NCBI RefSeq assembly: GCF_005047595.1
Contig: NZ_SUPL01000006.1
Location: 186,001-250,000, forward strand
Source of the DNA: Pontimicrobium aquaticum
GTDB lineage: Bacteria; Bacteroidota; Bacteroidia; Flavobacteriales; Flavobacteriaceae
Direction of reading: 5' to 3'
DNA: 64,000 nucleotides
The notes beneath the pieces were generated by a model, which ran no database searches, was not told the origin of the DNA, and was given only the letters and a program-made list of their open reading frames with translations. Position 1 is the first letter of the stretch; the number at the start of each line of letters is the position of its first letter. Shown here in pieces: positions 34,423-43,400 of this stretch. A program made the translations under genes and the position numbers.

Positions 34423-35835
34423 ATGGCAAGAAAAAATAGAAAACAAGTTTTCACTAATTTAGAAGTTATTGATGCAGGAGCTAAAGGCAAAACTGTTGCT
34501 AAAGCACCTGATGGTAAAGTGGTATTTATACCAAATGCAGTACCTGGTGATGTGGTTGATGTACAAACTTTTAAAAAGCGAAAAGCATATTATGAAGGCA
34601 AAGCCATTGCATTTCATAAGCTTTCTGATAAAAGAACTGAGCCTAAATGCCAACATTTTGGAACTTGTGGTGGCTGTAAATGGCAACATATGAGTTACGA
34701 GCATCAATTGTATTATAAACAAAAAGAGGTGACTAACAATTTAACACGTATTGGGCATATAGAATTGCCAGAAGTAACACCAATTTTAGGCTCTGCTGAG
34801 CAATATTTCTACAGAAACAAAATGGAGTTTTCGTTTAGCGACAGTCGTTGGTTAACACAAGAAGAAATAAACTCTTATGAAGATTTAGGTGATAGAAATG
34901 CTCTTGGTTTTCACATTCCTGGAATGTGGGATAAAATTTTAGATGTAAAAAAATGTTGGCTACAAGCAGATCCTTCTAATACCATTAGGAATTCTGTAAA
35001 GCAATTTGCTATTGCTAATGATTTGGAGTTCTTCAACACTAGAAATCAAACAGGATTATTACGTACTATGATGATTCGCAGCACTAGTATTGGAGAGATT
35101 ATGGTGCTCGTTCAGTTTTTTAAAGAAGATGTCGAAAAACGTAACTTATTACTTGATTATTTAAAAACGACCTTTCCAGAAATCACTTCCTTACAATACG
35201 TAATTAACGGAAAAGCCAACGATACTATTTACGACCAAGACGTGGTTTGCTATCATGGTCGCGACCATATTTTTGAGGAAATGGAAGGCTTACAATTTAA
35301 AATTAATGCGAAGTCATTCTATCAAACAAATTCCAAACAAGCCTACGAACTTTACAAAATCACAAGAGGTTTTGCTGGATTAACAGGAAACGAATTGGTG
35401 TATGACCTTTACACAGGCACAGGTACCATTGCCCAATTTGTCGCTAAAAAAGCTAAAAAGGTAGTTGGTGTCGAGGCTGTTCCTGATGCTATTACTGCTG
35501 CTAAAGAAAATGCACAATTAAATAGTATTGACAACGTTGCCTTTTATGTTGGCGACATGAAAAATGTATTTAATCAAGAGTTTATTAATACACATGGGCA
35601 ACCTGATGTAATAATAACAGACCCTCCAAGAGATGGTATGCATAAAGATGTGGTTAATCAAATATTAAATATTTCGCCAGAAAAAATAGTTTATGTAAGT
35701 TGCAATAGTGCAACACAAGCTAGAGATTTAGCATTAATGAATAACCTTTACAAAGTCGTTAAAACACAAGCAGTCGATATGTTTCCACAAACACATCATG
35801 TAGAAAATGTTGTACTTTTAGAACGTCGTAAATAA
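34423..35835 (+). CDS. rlmD: 23S rRNA (uracil-1939-C5)-methyltransferase
   Basis: 470 residues. N-terminal TRAM domain (about 5-65); 4Fe-4S cluster cysteines Cys76, Cys82, Cys85 ('CQHFGTCGGC') and Cys178; SAM motif 'YDLYTGTGTIAQFVA'; 'ITDPPRDGMH'; and the catalytic Cys in 'VYVSCNSATQARDL'. It methylates U1939 of 23S rRNA; the TrmA/RumA family also includes tRNA enzymes, so the exact site is by family. A DUF6452 gene follows by six bases. Confidence 0.92.
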   Translation: MARKNRKQVFTNLEVIDAGAKGKTVAKAPDGKVVFIPNAVPGDVVDVQTFKKRKAYYEGKAIAFHKLSDKRTEPKCQHFGTCGGCKWQHMSYEHQLYYKQKEVTNNLTRIGHIELPEVTPILGSAEQYFYRNKMEFSFSDSRWLTQEEINSYEDLGDRNALGFHIPGMWDKILDVKKCWLQADPSNTIRNSVKQFAIANDLEFFNTRNQTGLLRTMMIRSTSIGEIMVLVQFFKEDVEKRNLLLDYLKTTFPEITSLQYVINGKANDTIYDQDVVCYHGRDHIFEEMEGLQFKINAKSFYQTNSKQAYELYKITRGFAGLTGNELVYDLYTGTGTIAQFVAKKAKKVVGVEAVPDAITAAKENAQLNSIDNVAFYVGDMKNVFNQEFINTHGQPDVIITDPPRDGMHKDVVNQILNISPEKIVYVSCNSATQARDLALMNNLYKVVKTQAVDMFPQTHHVENVVLLERRK

Positions 35836-35841
35836 ATATAA

Positions 35842-36378
35842 ATGAAAAAGCGCCACATACTCATATTATTATGCTCGCTGGTCGTGTTTGCTTGTGAAAA
35901 AGACGATATTTGTCCTGAAGCTACTGCAACTACACCTCAGCTAATCGTTAGGTTTTACGATACCATTTCTGTTGATGACACCAAGTCAGTTTCAGGTCTA
36001 TTTGTTTATGGTATAAATGATGCAAACGAAACGGTATTTTTTAAGGATATTTCAGTGGCTACTAAAGATTCAATAGCCATCCCTTTAAGAACTGATATCA
36101 ATACTACAAAACTTGTGTTTCATTCAGATTTTAGCATTGATGACAACGGCACACCTGATGATGAAAGTGATGATGTTGTTCTTGGAAACCCTGACATTGT
36201 GGATATAAACTATACAAGGGATGACGTCTATGTGTCGCGCGCTTGCGGATACAAAGCCATCTATAGCAATTTAGGGGCAACTCTAACTACAGATACCGAC
36301 AATTGGATAACAAATATTACTATTGAAAATAACACCATAGAAAATGAAAGTGCAGCGCACATTAACATATATCACTAG
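35842..36378 (+). CDS. DUF6452 family lipoprotein
   Basis: 178 residues with a lipobox 'LVVFAC' (Cys18), followed by 'EKDDICPEATATTPQLIVRFYD', the start of the DUF6452 family found beside rlmD and DUF6048 in Flavobacteria. Beta-rich body. It lies six bases after rlmD and overlaps the DUF6048 gene by 35 bases, so the three form one unit. The function is unknown. Confidence 0.85.
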   Translation: MKKRHILILLCSLVVFACEKDDICPEATATTPQLIVRFYDTISVDDTKSVSGLFVYGINDANETVFFKDISVATKDSIAIPLRTDINTTKLVFHSDFSIDDNGTPDDESDDVVLGNPDIVDINYTRDDVYVSRACGYKAIYSNLGATLTTDTDNWITNITIENNTIENESAAHINIYH

Positions 36379-37069
36379 TATCATAGCTATGTTGCTGATG
36401 ACATTTTCAGTAAACGCACAAAATGAAGATAGTATAGCAAACGACTCTATTCGTTATGCTCAAAAATATGGACTACGTTTAGGTGGAGATATAAGTAAAT
36501 TAGCAAAATCGTTTATTGATGACGATTACGCAGGTTTTGAAATTAATGGTGATTTTCGTTTGTCAAAAAACCTATACATCGCTGGAGAACTTGGAACCGA
36601 AGAACAAACTACTGATAGTGACTACCTTAATACCACAGCACAAGGAAGTTATTTTAAAGGAGGTATTGATTATAACCTATACCAAAATTGGTTTGGCATG
36701 GAAAATATGATTTATAGTGGTTTTCGTGCAGGATTTAGCACCTTTAATCAAACTATAAATAGTTATACCATTTACGATACTAATGGACAACCTTGGGGAT
36801 CACAAACTACAATTACTGATGGTACAAAGCATGGTGGATTAACAGCAATTTGGGGCGAACTGATTCTTGGTATTAAAGCAGAAACACTTACTAATTTATA
36901 CGTTGGCTTGAACATACAGCTAAAAGGTCGTATTACTGAAACCGAACCCAATAACTTTGAAAATCTATATATTCCTGGGTTTGGTCGTACTTACGACAGC
37001 GGAAGCTTTAGTATTGGTTTCGGTTATAATGTGTCGTATTTAATTCCTTTGTTTAAAAAAGATAAATAA
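36344..37069 (+). CDS. DUF6048 family outer-membrane protein
   Basis: 241 residues with a signal peptide ending near 'TFSVNAQ' and a barrel-like series of strands ('YGLRLGGDISKLAKSF', 'NLYIAGELGTEEQ', 'LGILKAE...NLYVGLNIQLKGRI', 'SFSIGFGYNVSYLIPLF'). DUF6048 proteins are predicted outer-membrane barrels paired with DUF6452. The start overlaps the DUF6452 gene by 35 bases. The function is unknown. Confidence 0.83.
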   Translation: MKVQRTLTYITSIIAMLLMTFSVNAQNEDSIANDSIRYAQKYGLRLGGDISKLAKSFIDDDYAGFEINGDFRLSKNLYIAGELGTEEQTTDSDYLNTTAQGSYFKGGIDYNLYQNWFGMENMIYSGFRAGFSTFNQTINSYTIYDTNGQPWGSQTTITDGTKHGGLTAIWGELILGIKAETLTNLYVGLNIQLKGRITETEPNNFENLYIPGFGRTYDSGSFSIGFGYNVSYLIPLFKKDK

Positions 37070-37232
37070 TGGTTTTTAACAGCTTTTAATAAAAAATAGT
37101 TTTTTTGAAAGTTAAATTATTGATTATTAAAATTTTAAAAACTAACTTCGTTTAACAGTTGATAAACTTCAATTAAAACTGAATTTATCTAAATATTATG
37201 CACAAAACAGAATGTAAAGTAAAAATCAACTT

Positions 37233-38651
37233 ATGAAAACTACCCGCACTCTCCTAACAATAATTTGGACACTACTAATTCACTTTTCCTTATTAGCCCA
37301 AAGCGAAGAAAAGGCAGCTCCAAACCTTCAAAACGAAATTATAGAAGAACTAAGTAACCTAATAAAAAAGGAATACGTTTTGGAAGAAATTGGAACTAAA
37401 ATGGCCGATAAACTCAGAGAATTAAAAGATAAACCAAAGGATGAAATGGCTTCCGATGAATTCATTGCGATGATTAATCAAGAACTAAGATCAGTCTATA
37501 TGGATAAACACCTTGGAGTTGTCAGTCCCGAAAGATTCAAGCAATTTCAAGAAATGTTTGGGTTAGAAGAGGGAAATCAGCATAACCAAAATCAAGGACA
37601 CCACAATCAAAAGGAAGATCATAGTAACAATCATGATGCACATGATAAACCTTCAGCAAATGAGCTAAACGGAAGCAGAGTTATTAACAGAGATGGTCGT
37701 ACAAATATTGGTCTTGTTAAATTAAGTCGCTTTAATGGTACAGAAAAGGGTTTACAAAATATGAAGAAATTGTTCACTTCATTTATTGGGGTTGATGTTG
37801 TAATTATTGACTTAAGAAACTGTAAAGGTGGAGATGCCGACATGGTCAAAGCGTTAAGTGGATATTTCTTTAATCAACCAACCTATTTAGTATCAACAAT
37901 TAGCAGAAAAGACGAAAAAGGCAACAGAGAGGTAATAGAGAGGTGGTCTGTTGTGAATAAATTGAGTGAACAATTCAGCAACACACCGCTGTACATCATG
38001 ACAAGTACGCAAACTTTTTCAGCAGCAGAATCCTTTTCATTCGGGTTACAATTAACAAGGCGAGCTACTATTGTAGGAGAGAATACAGGCGGAGGTGGTC
38101 ATATGAATACCTTTTTTGCACTTCCAGGAGGATATGGTGCGTCTATATCAGTAGGTAGAACTTTCGATGGTAAAACAGATAAAGGTTTCCAAGGCACAGG
38201 TGTGCAAGTTGATATTCAGGTAGAAGCAGATCATGCATTTGCGAAAACGTTAGCGCTAATACAAGCGAGTAGAACTGCTGAGCTAGCATTTGATGCATCC
38301 AAAGAAAAAGTGCATCAAACACTACAAGAACTTTCTGAGGCTTGGTACAACGGAGACGTTAAAAAAGCACAGTCTTTAATCTACCATGAGAATGAAGCCT
38401 ATCTGAAATTAGATGATGATAAGGTGGTCAAAAAAGTAAATTTGTTGAAGCTAATCGAAACTGGAGTTGGTTCAAAAATACCTAGAGAATTAAGAAATAG
38501 AGAAATATCCATCTATGAAGTAAGGGATGATAAGACTGCAATTGCTAGACTTATGTTCCGAGATCAAATTCATTACTTACATCTTATAAACGATAATGGT
38601 TCTTGGAAAATCATTTCAGATTTAATTACAGAAAAGCAGATGCATGGGTAA
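37233..38651 (+). CDS. S41 family peptidase with His-rich linker and C-terminal NTF2-like domain
   Basis: 472 residues with a signal peptide ending near 'SLLAQ'. The N-terminal IRBP-like region (about 30-110) is followed by a linker with six His in 21 residues (117-137), then the S41 tail-specific protease domain: 'VVIIDLRNCKGGDADMV', nucleophile Ser263 in 'TFSAAESFSF', 'IVGENTGGGGH'. The last 110 residues look like an NTF2/lumazine-binding-like domain ('LSEAWYNGDVKKAQSLIYHENEAYLK...WKIISDLITE'). It is exported and may act on peptides in the periplasm. The His-rich insert could bind metal. Confidence 0.85.
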   Translation: MKTTRTLLTIIWTLLIHFSLLAQSEEKAAPNLQNEIIEELSNLIKKEYVLEEIGTKMADKLRELKDKPKDEMASDEFIAMINQELRSVYMDKHLGVVSPERFKQFQEMFGLEEGNQHNQNQGHHNQKEDHSNNHDAHDKPSANELNGSRVINRDGRTNIGLVKLSRFNGTEKGLQNMKKLFTSFIGVDVVIIDLRNCKGGDADMVKALSGYFFNQPTYLVSTISRKDEKGNREVIERWSVVNKLSEQFSNTPLYIMTSTQTFSAAESFSFGLQLTRRATIVGENTGGGGHMNTFFALPGGYGASISVGRTFDGKTDKGFQGTGVQVDIQVEADHAFAKTLALIQASRTAELAFDASKEKVHQTLQELSEAWYNGDVKKAQSLIYHENEAYLKLDDDKVVKKVNLLKLIETGVGSKIPRELRNREISIYEVRDDKTAIARLMFRDQIHYLHLINDNGSWKIISDLITEKQMHG

Positions 38652-38670
38652 TAGAATTTCTAAACATTAA

Positions 38671-38803
38671 GTGCATAACACTATGTACAAGTAATGGCAG
38701 GAAAAATCGAATATCAAGGTTTGTAGCATGCTCAAACTGCTAAGCGGTTATACGGAAAACTACCACACATTCTGCCACGACTCATACACAAACCGTTAAA
38801 CGA
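38671..38803. repeat. imperfect long palindrome, cassette-end-like dispersed element
   Basis: The arms AACACTATGTACAAGTAATGGCAG (left) and its near-complement (right, ending CATACACAAACCGTTAAACG) enclose about 90 bp; inner arms AAGGTTTGT and ACAAACCGTT also pair. The GTATGAGTCGTGGCAG and ATAACAC ends recall an intergenic palindrome common in Bacteroidota genomes, similar in shape to integron attC sites. No integrase is nearby. This element fills most of the 254-bp gap after the S41 gene. Confidence 0.45.
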
Positions 38804-38862
38804 AAATCTTTTTTTTAACATTTCAAACTGATAATTGTCATAATATTTTCATGTGAGTTTAA

Positions 38863-38870
38863 TACCTTTG
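38863..38870 (+). promoter_or_regulatory. -7 element for the DUF4136 gene
   Basis: TACCTTTG matches TAnnTTTG exactly, 35 bases before the ATG. No clear -33 box at the usual distance. Confidence 0.45.
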
Positions 38871-38905
38871 ATATAGTAACATCAATCTAAAAAAACATCT
38901 AGACT

Positions 38906-39454
38906 ATGAAAACTCTAAAAACACTAAGCGTTATTTTCTTATTAACCGTATTTGGTTGTGCATCTACTGAAGCTGTACTAGCTGAATTTGATGAGAGCGT
39001 TGATTTTGATAATTATAACACGTTTGTAATATGCCTTGACGATATGTTTGTAGAAAACGTTAATTATCCAAATTACGATAATAATAAAGTACGAGAACTT
39101 ATAGGTAATGCCGTAGAAAATGAAATGATAAGCAAAGGTCACAAAACAAATGTACTAGAACCACAGTTACAAGCTGGGTTTAAATTATTAGTAGAACAAA
39201 AAGAAGCTACTTTTTACGATTGTAAAGAACAAGACGAATATAGTTACTGGGCTGAATGCACCATAAATACAACTGTTTACACCGAAGAAACTTTAGTAGT
39301 ATATGTGTCTAGCTTTGATAAAAACCAAATTATATGGCAAGCGTCTATTAAATGTGATATGAGTCGTTACAATAAGAAAAAATTACCCGAATATGTTAAC
39401 GAACTAGTAGAAACGTTATTTAACGAATACCCTAAAGTGGGTCAAACTTTATAA
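38906..39454 (+). CDS. DUF4136 family lipoprotein
   Basis: 182 residues with lipobox 'LTVFGC' (Cys18). The 'DFDNYNTFVICLDDMF' opening of the mature part and the later 'GFKLLVEQKEATFY...TLVVYVSSFDKNQIIWQASIKCDM' match DUF4136, a lipoprotein family of unknown role. A single gene ending at a hairpin shared with the convergent methyltransferase gene. Confidence 0.85.
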   Translation: MKTLKTLSVIFLLTVFGCASTEAVLAEFDESVDFDNYNTFVICLDDMFVENVNYPNYDNNKVRELIGNAVENEMISKGHKTNVLEPQLQAGFKLLVEQKEATFYDCKEQDEYSYWAECTINTTVYTEETLVVYVSSFDKNQIIWQASIKCDMSRYNKKKLPEYVNELVETLFNEYPKVGQTL

Positions 39455-39460
39455 AAATTA

Positions 39461-39492
39461 AATAGGTTATAAAGATAACTTTGTAGCCTATT
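39461..39492 (+). terminator. terminator hairpin after the DUF4136 gene
   Basis: AATAGGTTATAAAG and CTTTGTAGCCTATT form a 14-bp stem with two G-U or mismatched positions and a 4-base loop, followed by GCTTTTTA. It overlaps the stop codon of the convergent RNA methyltransferase gene. Confidence 0.6.
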
Positions 39493-40642
39493 GCTTTTTA
39501 GCTTTCTTGCTTCCAGCATACATTTCGTATTTCACTAAACGCGATTCTAACTTAGCATTAAACAATTTTATTTTTCTAGAAGGTCTTAAACCTATGTGTT
39601 TTAATGCTTCTAAATTTGAGGTAATAAACCACGCATGTGTTCCTGGATAACCATGTTTTAATGTAGCTCCAATATCTGCATAAAAGTTTTCCATATCAAT
39701 ATCTAATCGTTCTCCATAAGGCGGATTAAACACCATGTGCAAGTGCTCTTCACCTGCCTTTTGTGTTTTAAAGAAATCTTCATGACTTACTTTTATGAAA
39801 TCTTCCAGATTAGCATTTTTTATATTATCGTTAGCTTTTCTAACTGCCGATGGTGATTTATCGTAACCTATCATTTTATGATGAAAATCTCGAGTTTTAC
39901 TAAGTAAAGATTCTTCTATCTTTTCAAATAAATCGACATCCCAATCTTGCCAACGCTCAAAAGCAAATTCTTTACGCATTAAATTTGGTGGAATATTACA
40001 AGCAATCATAGCTGCTTCAATTAAAATGGTACCACTACCACACATTGGATCCATAAAATCGCTTTGTCCATCCCAACCTGATAACATAACCAAACCTGCT
40101 GCCAACACTTCATTAATTGGTGCTATATTCGTGGCTGCTTTATAACCGCGCCTATGTAATGATTCTCCTGAACTGTCTAACGATACTGTACATAACTGTC
40201 TGTCGATATGTACATTAATTTTTAAATCAGGAAAACGTAAATCTACATTAGGTCTCGTTCCTTTAGTATCTCTAAACTTATCAACTACGGCATCTTTAGT
40301 TTTTAAAGCTATGTACTTTGAATGTGTAAATACAGTGGAATGCACTGTAGCATCAACAGCCAACGAACCATTTTCGGATAGGTACTTTTCCCAAGACATT
40401 TTATACACTTGGTTGTATAAATCTTGCTCATTGGTAACCCTAAAAGTTTTTATAGGCTTTAAAATTTTTATAGCAGTTCGCAACGCCAAATTAGCCTTAT
40501 ACATAAAGCCTGTATCTCCCACAAAACTAACGTTACGAATACCTGTTTTTACATCTTGTGCTCCTAAATTCCTTAGTTCTTTTGCTAAAAGCTCCTCAAA
40601 ACCAAATAAGGTTTTGGCTACCATTTTAAAATTATTCTCCAT
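39488..40642 (-). CDS. THUMP-domain RNA methyltransferase (RlmL/YpsC-like)
   Basis: 384 residues. An N-terminal ferredoxin-like/THUMP region (about 1-160, 'LFGFEELLAKELRNLGAQDV') is followed by a Rossmann-fold methyltransferase with 'DPMCGSGTILIEAAMIA' and catalytic 'NPPYGERL', the N2-guanine methyltransferase signature. It corresponds to the N-terminal half of E. coli RlmL (m2G2445 of 23S rRNA) and to B. subtilis YpsC, without the RlmK half. ATG at 40642 is used; 'MVAKTLFG' six codons in is an alternative. Confidence 0.9.
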   Translation of the reverse strand: MENNFKMVAKTLFGFEELLAKELRNLGAQDVKTGIRNVSFVGDTGFMYKANLALRTAIKILKPIKTFRVTNEQDLYNQVYKMSWEKYLSENGSLAVDATVHSTVFTHSKYIALKTKDAVVDKFRDTKGTRPNVDLRFPDLKINVHIDRQLCTVSLDSSGESLHRRGYKAATNIAPINEVLAAGLVMLSGWDGQSDFMDPMCGSGTILIEAAMIACNIPPNLMRKEFAFERWQDWDVDLFEKIEESLLSKTRDFHHKMIGYDKSPSAVRKANDNIKNANLEDFIKVSHEDFFKTQKAGEEHLHMVFNPPYGERLDIDMENFYADIGATLKHGYPGTHAWFITSNLEALKHIGLRPSRKIKLFNAKLESRLVKYEMYAGSKKAKKQ

Positions 40643-40718
40643 ATACTAATTAAATCTAGAGTGCATTCATTTTGTATAAACTGAAATAACTCTTAGATTA
40701 TCAAAAAAATTAATACTC

Positions 40719-40740
40719 AAATCTCGCTAAGCGAACAAAT
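40719..40740. repeat. ATCTCGCTAAGCGA element upstream of a methyltransferase gene
   Basis: Second copy of the element at 34261-34283 with a perfect TCGC-TAA-GCGA palindrome in the core, again in a gap between divergent genes. Confidence 0.45.
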
Positions 40741-40757
40741 AGATTGCAAAAATACTT

Positions 40758-40765
40758 TATTTTTG
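40758..40765 (+). promoter_or_regulatory. -7 element for the SAM methyltransferase gene
   Basis: TATTTTTG matches TAnnTTTG exactly, 19 bases before the ATG at 40785. No clear -33 box. Confidence 0.45.
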
Positions 40766-40784
40766 TTGCGACACACATTAATGT

Positions 40785-41516
40785 ATGACAAAAGAAACGA
40801 AAGATTGGTACTCTTCATGGTTTGACACACCATTCTATCATATTTTGTACAAACATAGAGACGATAAAGAAGCTCAGGCTTTTATGGATAACCTCACAAG
40901 TTATCTAAATATTCCTCAAGGGAGTTCTATTTTAGATCTCGCTTGTGGCAAAGGACGTCATGCTGTGTACTTAAATAGCATTGGATATGATGTTACAGGA
41001 ATTGATCTCTCTGAAAAAAGTATAGCATTTGCTAAACAGTTTGAAAACGAGACCTTGCATTTTGAGGTACACGATATGCGAGAAGCTTATCCAAAACAAT
41101 TTAATGCTGTATTTAACTTGTTTACAAGTTTTGGTTTTTTTGATGATGACAAGGATGACTTAAAAACTATTACCTCTATAAAAGCAAATTTAAAAGAACA
41201 TGGCATTGGCGTTATTGATTTTTTAAATGCTGATTTTGTAATACATAATTTAGTAAAAGAAAATACTAAAACCATTAATGGTATCGACTTTCGTTTAAAA
41301 CGTTATGTTGAAAATGGCTTTATTGTGAAGGACATTTCGTTTGAAGCAAATGAAAAACCTTATCATTATCAAGAACTTGTTAAAGTGTTGACACTTAAAG
41401 ATTTTGAAAACATGTTTGCAAAAGCAAATATTCAATTATTAGATGTCTTTGGAGATTACAAACTCAATAAATTTAACAAGCATAATTCCGAACGTTTAAT
41501 TATGATTTTCATGTAA
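40785..41516 (+). CDS. class I SAM-dependent methyltransferase
   Basis: 243 residues. Motif I 'SILDLACGKGRHAVYLNSIGYDVTGIDLSEKSI' and 'NLFTSFGFFDDDKDD' are typical of small-molecule methyltransferases of this fold. The substrate cannot be told from sequence. It is followed, with one base between, by a ZIP transporter gene and then DUF4268, so it opens a three-gene unit. An ATG at 40781 is out of frame and was rejected. Confidence 0.88.
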   Translation: MTKETKDWYSSWFDTPFYHILYKHRDDKEAQAFMDNLTSYLNIPQGSSILDLACGKGRHAVYLNSIGYDVTGIDLSEKSIAFAKQFENETLHFEVHDMREAYPKQFNAVFNLFTSFGFFDDDKDDLKTITSIKANLKEHGIGVIDFLNADFVIHNLVKENTKTINGIDFRLKRYVENGFIVKDISFEANEKPYHYQELVKVLTLKDFENMFAKANIQLLDVFGDYKLNKFNKHNSERLIMIFM

Positions 41517-41517
41517 C

Positions 41518-42192
41518 ATGAATAAGTATTTATTTCCCATATACGCTGTTATACTTGGTTTTATAATTGTGAAATTCACAAAAAACAAACCTATTAGAAA
41601 CATTAAACTTTTGTTGGCTTTTAGTGGTGCGTTTTTAATGTCGCTTACATTCTTCGACTTGCTACCAGAAGTGTATGAACATCTAGATGCAAAACAAACA
41701 GGTTTATTTATAATGCTTGGTGTATTGCTTCAAGTTTTTTTAGAATTTTTCTCTAAAGGCGCCGAACATGGCCATATGCACATCCACAAAAACAGCCATA
41801 CATTTCCTTGGCTATTGTTTATTAGTTTGTGTTTACATGCATTTTTAGAAGGATTTCCAATACACCAACATAACGATATGATATATGGCGTATTAATTCA
41901 TAAAATACCTATTGCCATACTTATTACTAGTTATTTGTTTCAGTCTGATTTTAAAACAGGACAAATCATTCTGTTTTTAACCCTATTTGGGTTAATGACA
42001 CCTCTAGGAACCGTTATTTCGAATAATGTTAGTATGTCTCACAACTTATTAGAACAAATAAACGCTATAGTCATTGGTATTTTTCTCCATATTTCAACTA
42101 CAATTTTATTTGAAAGTAGCGAGGGTCATAAGTTTAACTTAAACAAAATTCTAGCAATTGTTGTTGCTGTGGTGTTAGCCTATTTTATTTAA
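41518..42192 (+). CDS. ZIP family metal transporter
   Basis: 224 residues with about seven to eight membrane helices. The His-rich loop 'EHGHMHIHKNSH' in the middle is followed by 'SLCLHAFLEGFPIHQH' and 'LIHKIPIAILI', the metal-binding helices 4 and 5 of ZIP transporters (zinc or related divalent metal uptake). The start is one base after the stop of the methyltransferase gene. Confidence 0.9.
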   Translation: MNKYLFPIYAVILGFIIVKFTKNKPIRNIKLLLAFSGAFLMSLTFFDLLPEVYEHLDAKQTGLFIMLGVLLQVFLEFFSKGAEHGHMHIHKNSHTFPWLLFISLCLHAFLEGFPIHQHNDMIYGVLIHKIPIAILITSYLFQSDFKTGQIILFLTLFGLMTPLGTVISNNVSMSHNLLEQINAIVIGIFLHISTTILFESSEGHKFNLNKILAIVVAVVLAYFI

Positions 42193-42196
42193 TCAA

Positions 42197-42625
42197 ATGT
42201 TTAGCAAAGAAGATTCTAGAAAATTAAGACAAGCGTTTTGGACTAGTTTTGGAAAATCATTTCCAAAAAAGTGGATTCTTTACAACACTAAAATTAAAGG
42301 GCTTTCTTTTAAATTTTATTTTGATACAAAAAAAGCATTTGTTTGCCTAGACTTAGAAGACAATCTAGAAAACCGTATTAATTGCTGGGAAAAACTAGCG
42401 GCCTTAAAAAGTATTTTATTGGACGAATATCTTCCTGATGCCATCTTTGAAGAAGAATTTTATCTAGAAAATGGTAAAGAAATATCACGTATTTATGTGC
42501 CTTTAGAACAAAGAGTGTCAATCCATAATAAAAACACCTGGAGAGATACTATGGAGTTCTTCAATCAAAAAATGCTCCTTTTCGAAGCATTTTTTGAGGA
42601 ATATAAAGAGGTAATTAAAGGCTAA
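42197..42625 (+). CDS. DUF4268 domain protein
   Basis: 142 residues. 'RQAFWTSFGKSFPKKWILYNTKIKGLSFKFYFDTKKAFVCLDLE' and 'NTWRDTMEFFNQKMLLFEAFFEEYKEVI' match the DUF4268 family, which resembles nuclease-associated domains but has no known function alone. It follows the ZIP gene by four bases, and its stop overlaps the convergent cyanophycinase-like gene by four bases. Confidence 0.85.
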   Translation: MFSKEDSRKLRQAFWTSFGKSFPKKWILYNTKIKGLSFKFYFDTKKAFVCLDLEDNLENRINCWEKLAALKSILLDEYLPDAIFEEEFYLENGKEISRIYVPLEQRVSIHNKNTWRDTMEFFNQKMLLFEAFFEEYKEVIKG

Positions 42626-43374
42626 TCTTTTAAAATAATTTTATCTAGTTTTTCTTCAACTACTTCACCATCCTTAAGCGATACGTAATAGCAATTGTAT
42701 TGCTCTCCCATGGAGACTACTTTAAAAGGTTTTCCGTTTTTAAAGATAATTCCTGATCGATTATCCATAGCATACCCATCTTTAAACACCCCTTTTTTAA
42801 TATTTTCATGATATACAGGTCGTCTAAATTCTTCGCCATCGTAATGTGGACTATGACTATAAGGCAAAAACCCTAAACCTTCTACAACACTTAATTCTAT
42901 GGGTCTGGAATCGGTAGTACCATTATCAAACCAGCATAGCGACCCTGCACTTCCACCTGCTAACACAATGCCTTTTTCTAAAGCTTTCTTAAGCACTTTA
43001 TCAATGCCTTGCGCTTTCCAAATAGCGATCATATTCAATGTATTACCACCACCCACTACAATAGCATCCATACCTAACAAAAATTCTTCAAAGGTGTATT
43101 TTTGTCTGTAAGAACTTATCCAAACACGTTGCACATAAGGCTCTACTTCAAGGTCGTTAACTAATTCGTACCATCTAATGATGCCACTTTCTCTATCTCC
43201 AGAGGCTGTTGGCAAATAACATATTTTTGGTTTTTCTTTTCCTGTTAACTTTATAATTTCTTTAATAAATGCTTTGCTTGGTCCACTGCCATAAGGGAAG
43301 ATGTATTGATCTTGGCTAAAGGCAAATCCTGTCATAAAAAAAGAGACAAGACAAAAAATAATAGTTTTTTTCAT
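42622..43374 (-). CDS. S51-like peptidase (cyanophycinase/dipeptidase E type), exported
   Basis: 250 residues with a signal peptide ending near 'GFAFSQ'. The core shows 'DAIVVGGGNTLNMIAIWK' and the nucleophile elbow 'LAGGSAGSLCWF' of the Ser-type class I glutamine amidotransferase-like peptidases, with 'HYDGEEFRRPVY' after it. Dipeptidase E cleaves Asp-X dipeptides and cyanophycinase cleaves cyanophycin; substrate unknown here. A promoter lies upstream at 43401-43432. Confidence 0.88.
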   Translation of the reverse strand: MKKTIIFCLVSFFMTGFAFSQDQYIFPYGSGPSKAFIKEIIKLTGKEKPKICYLPTASGDRESGIIRWYELVNDLEVEPYVQRVWISSYRQKYTFEEFLLGMDAIVVGGGNTLNMIAIWKAQGIDKVLKKALEKGIVLAGGSAGSLCWFDNGTTDSRPIELSVVEGLGFLPYSHSPHYDGEEFRRPVYHENIKKGVFKDGYAMDNRSGIIFKNGKPFKVVSMGEQYNCYYVSLKDGEVVEEKLDKIILKD

Positions 43375-43400
43375 TGGTTGGTTGTTTTTTGATGTATTAC

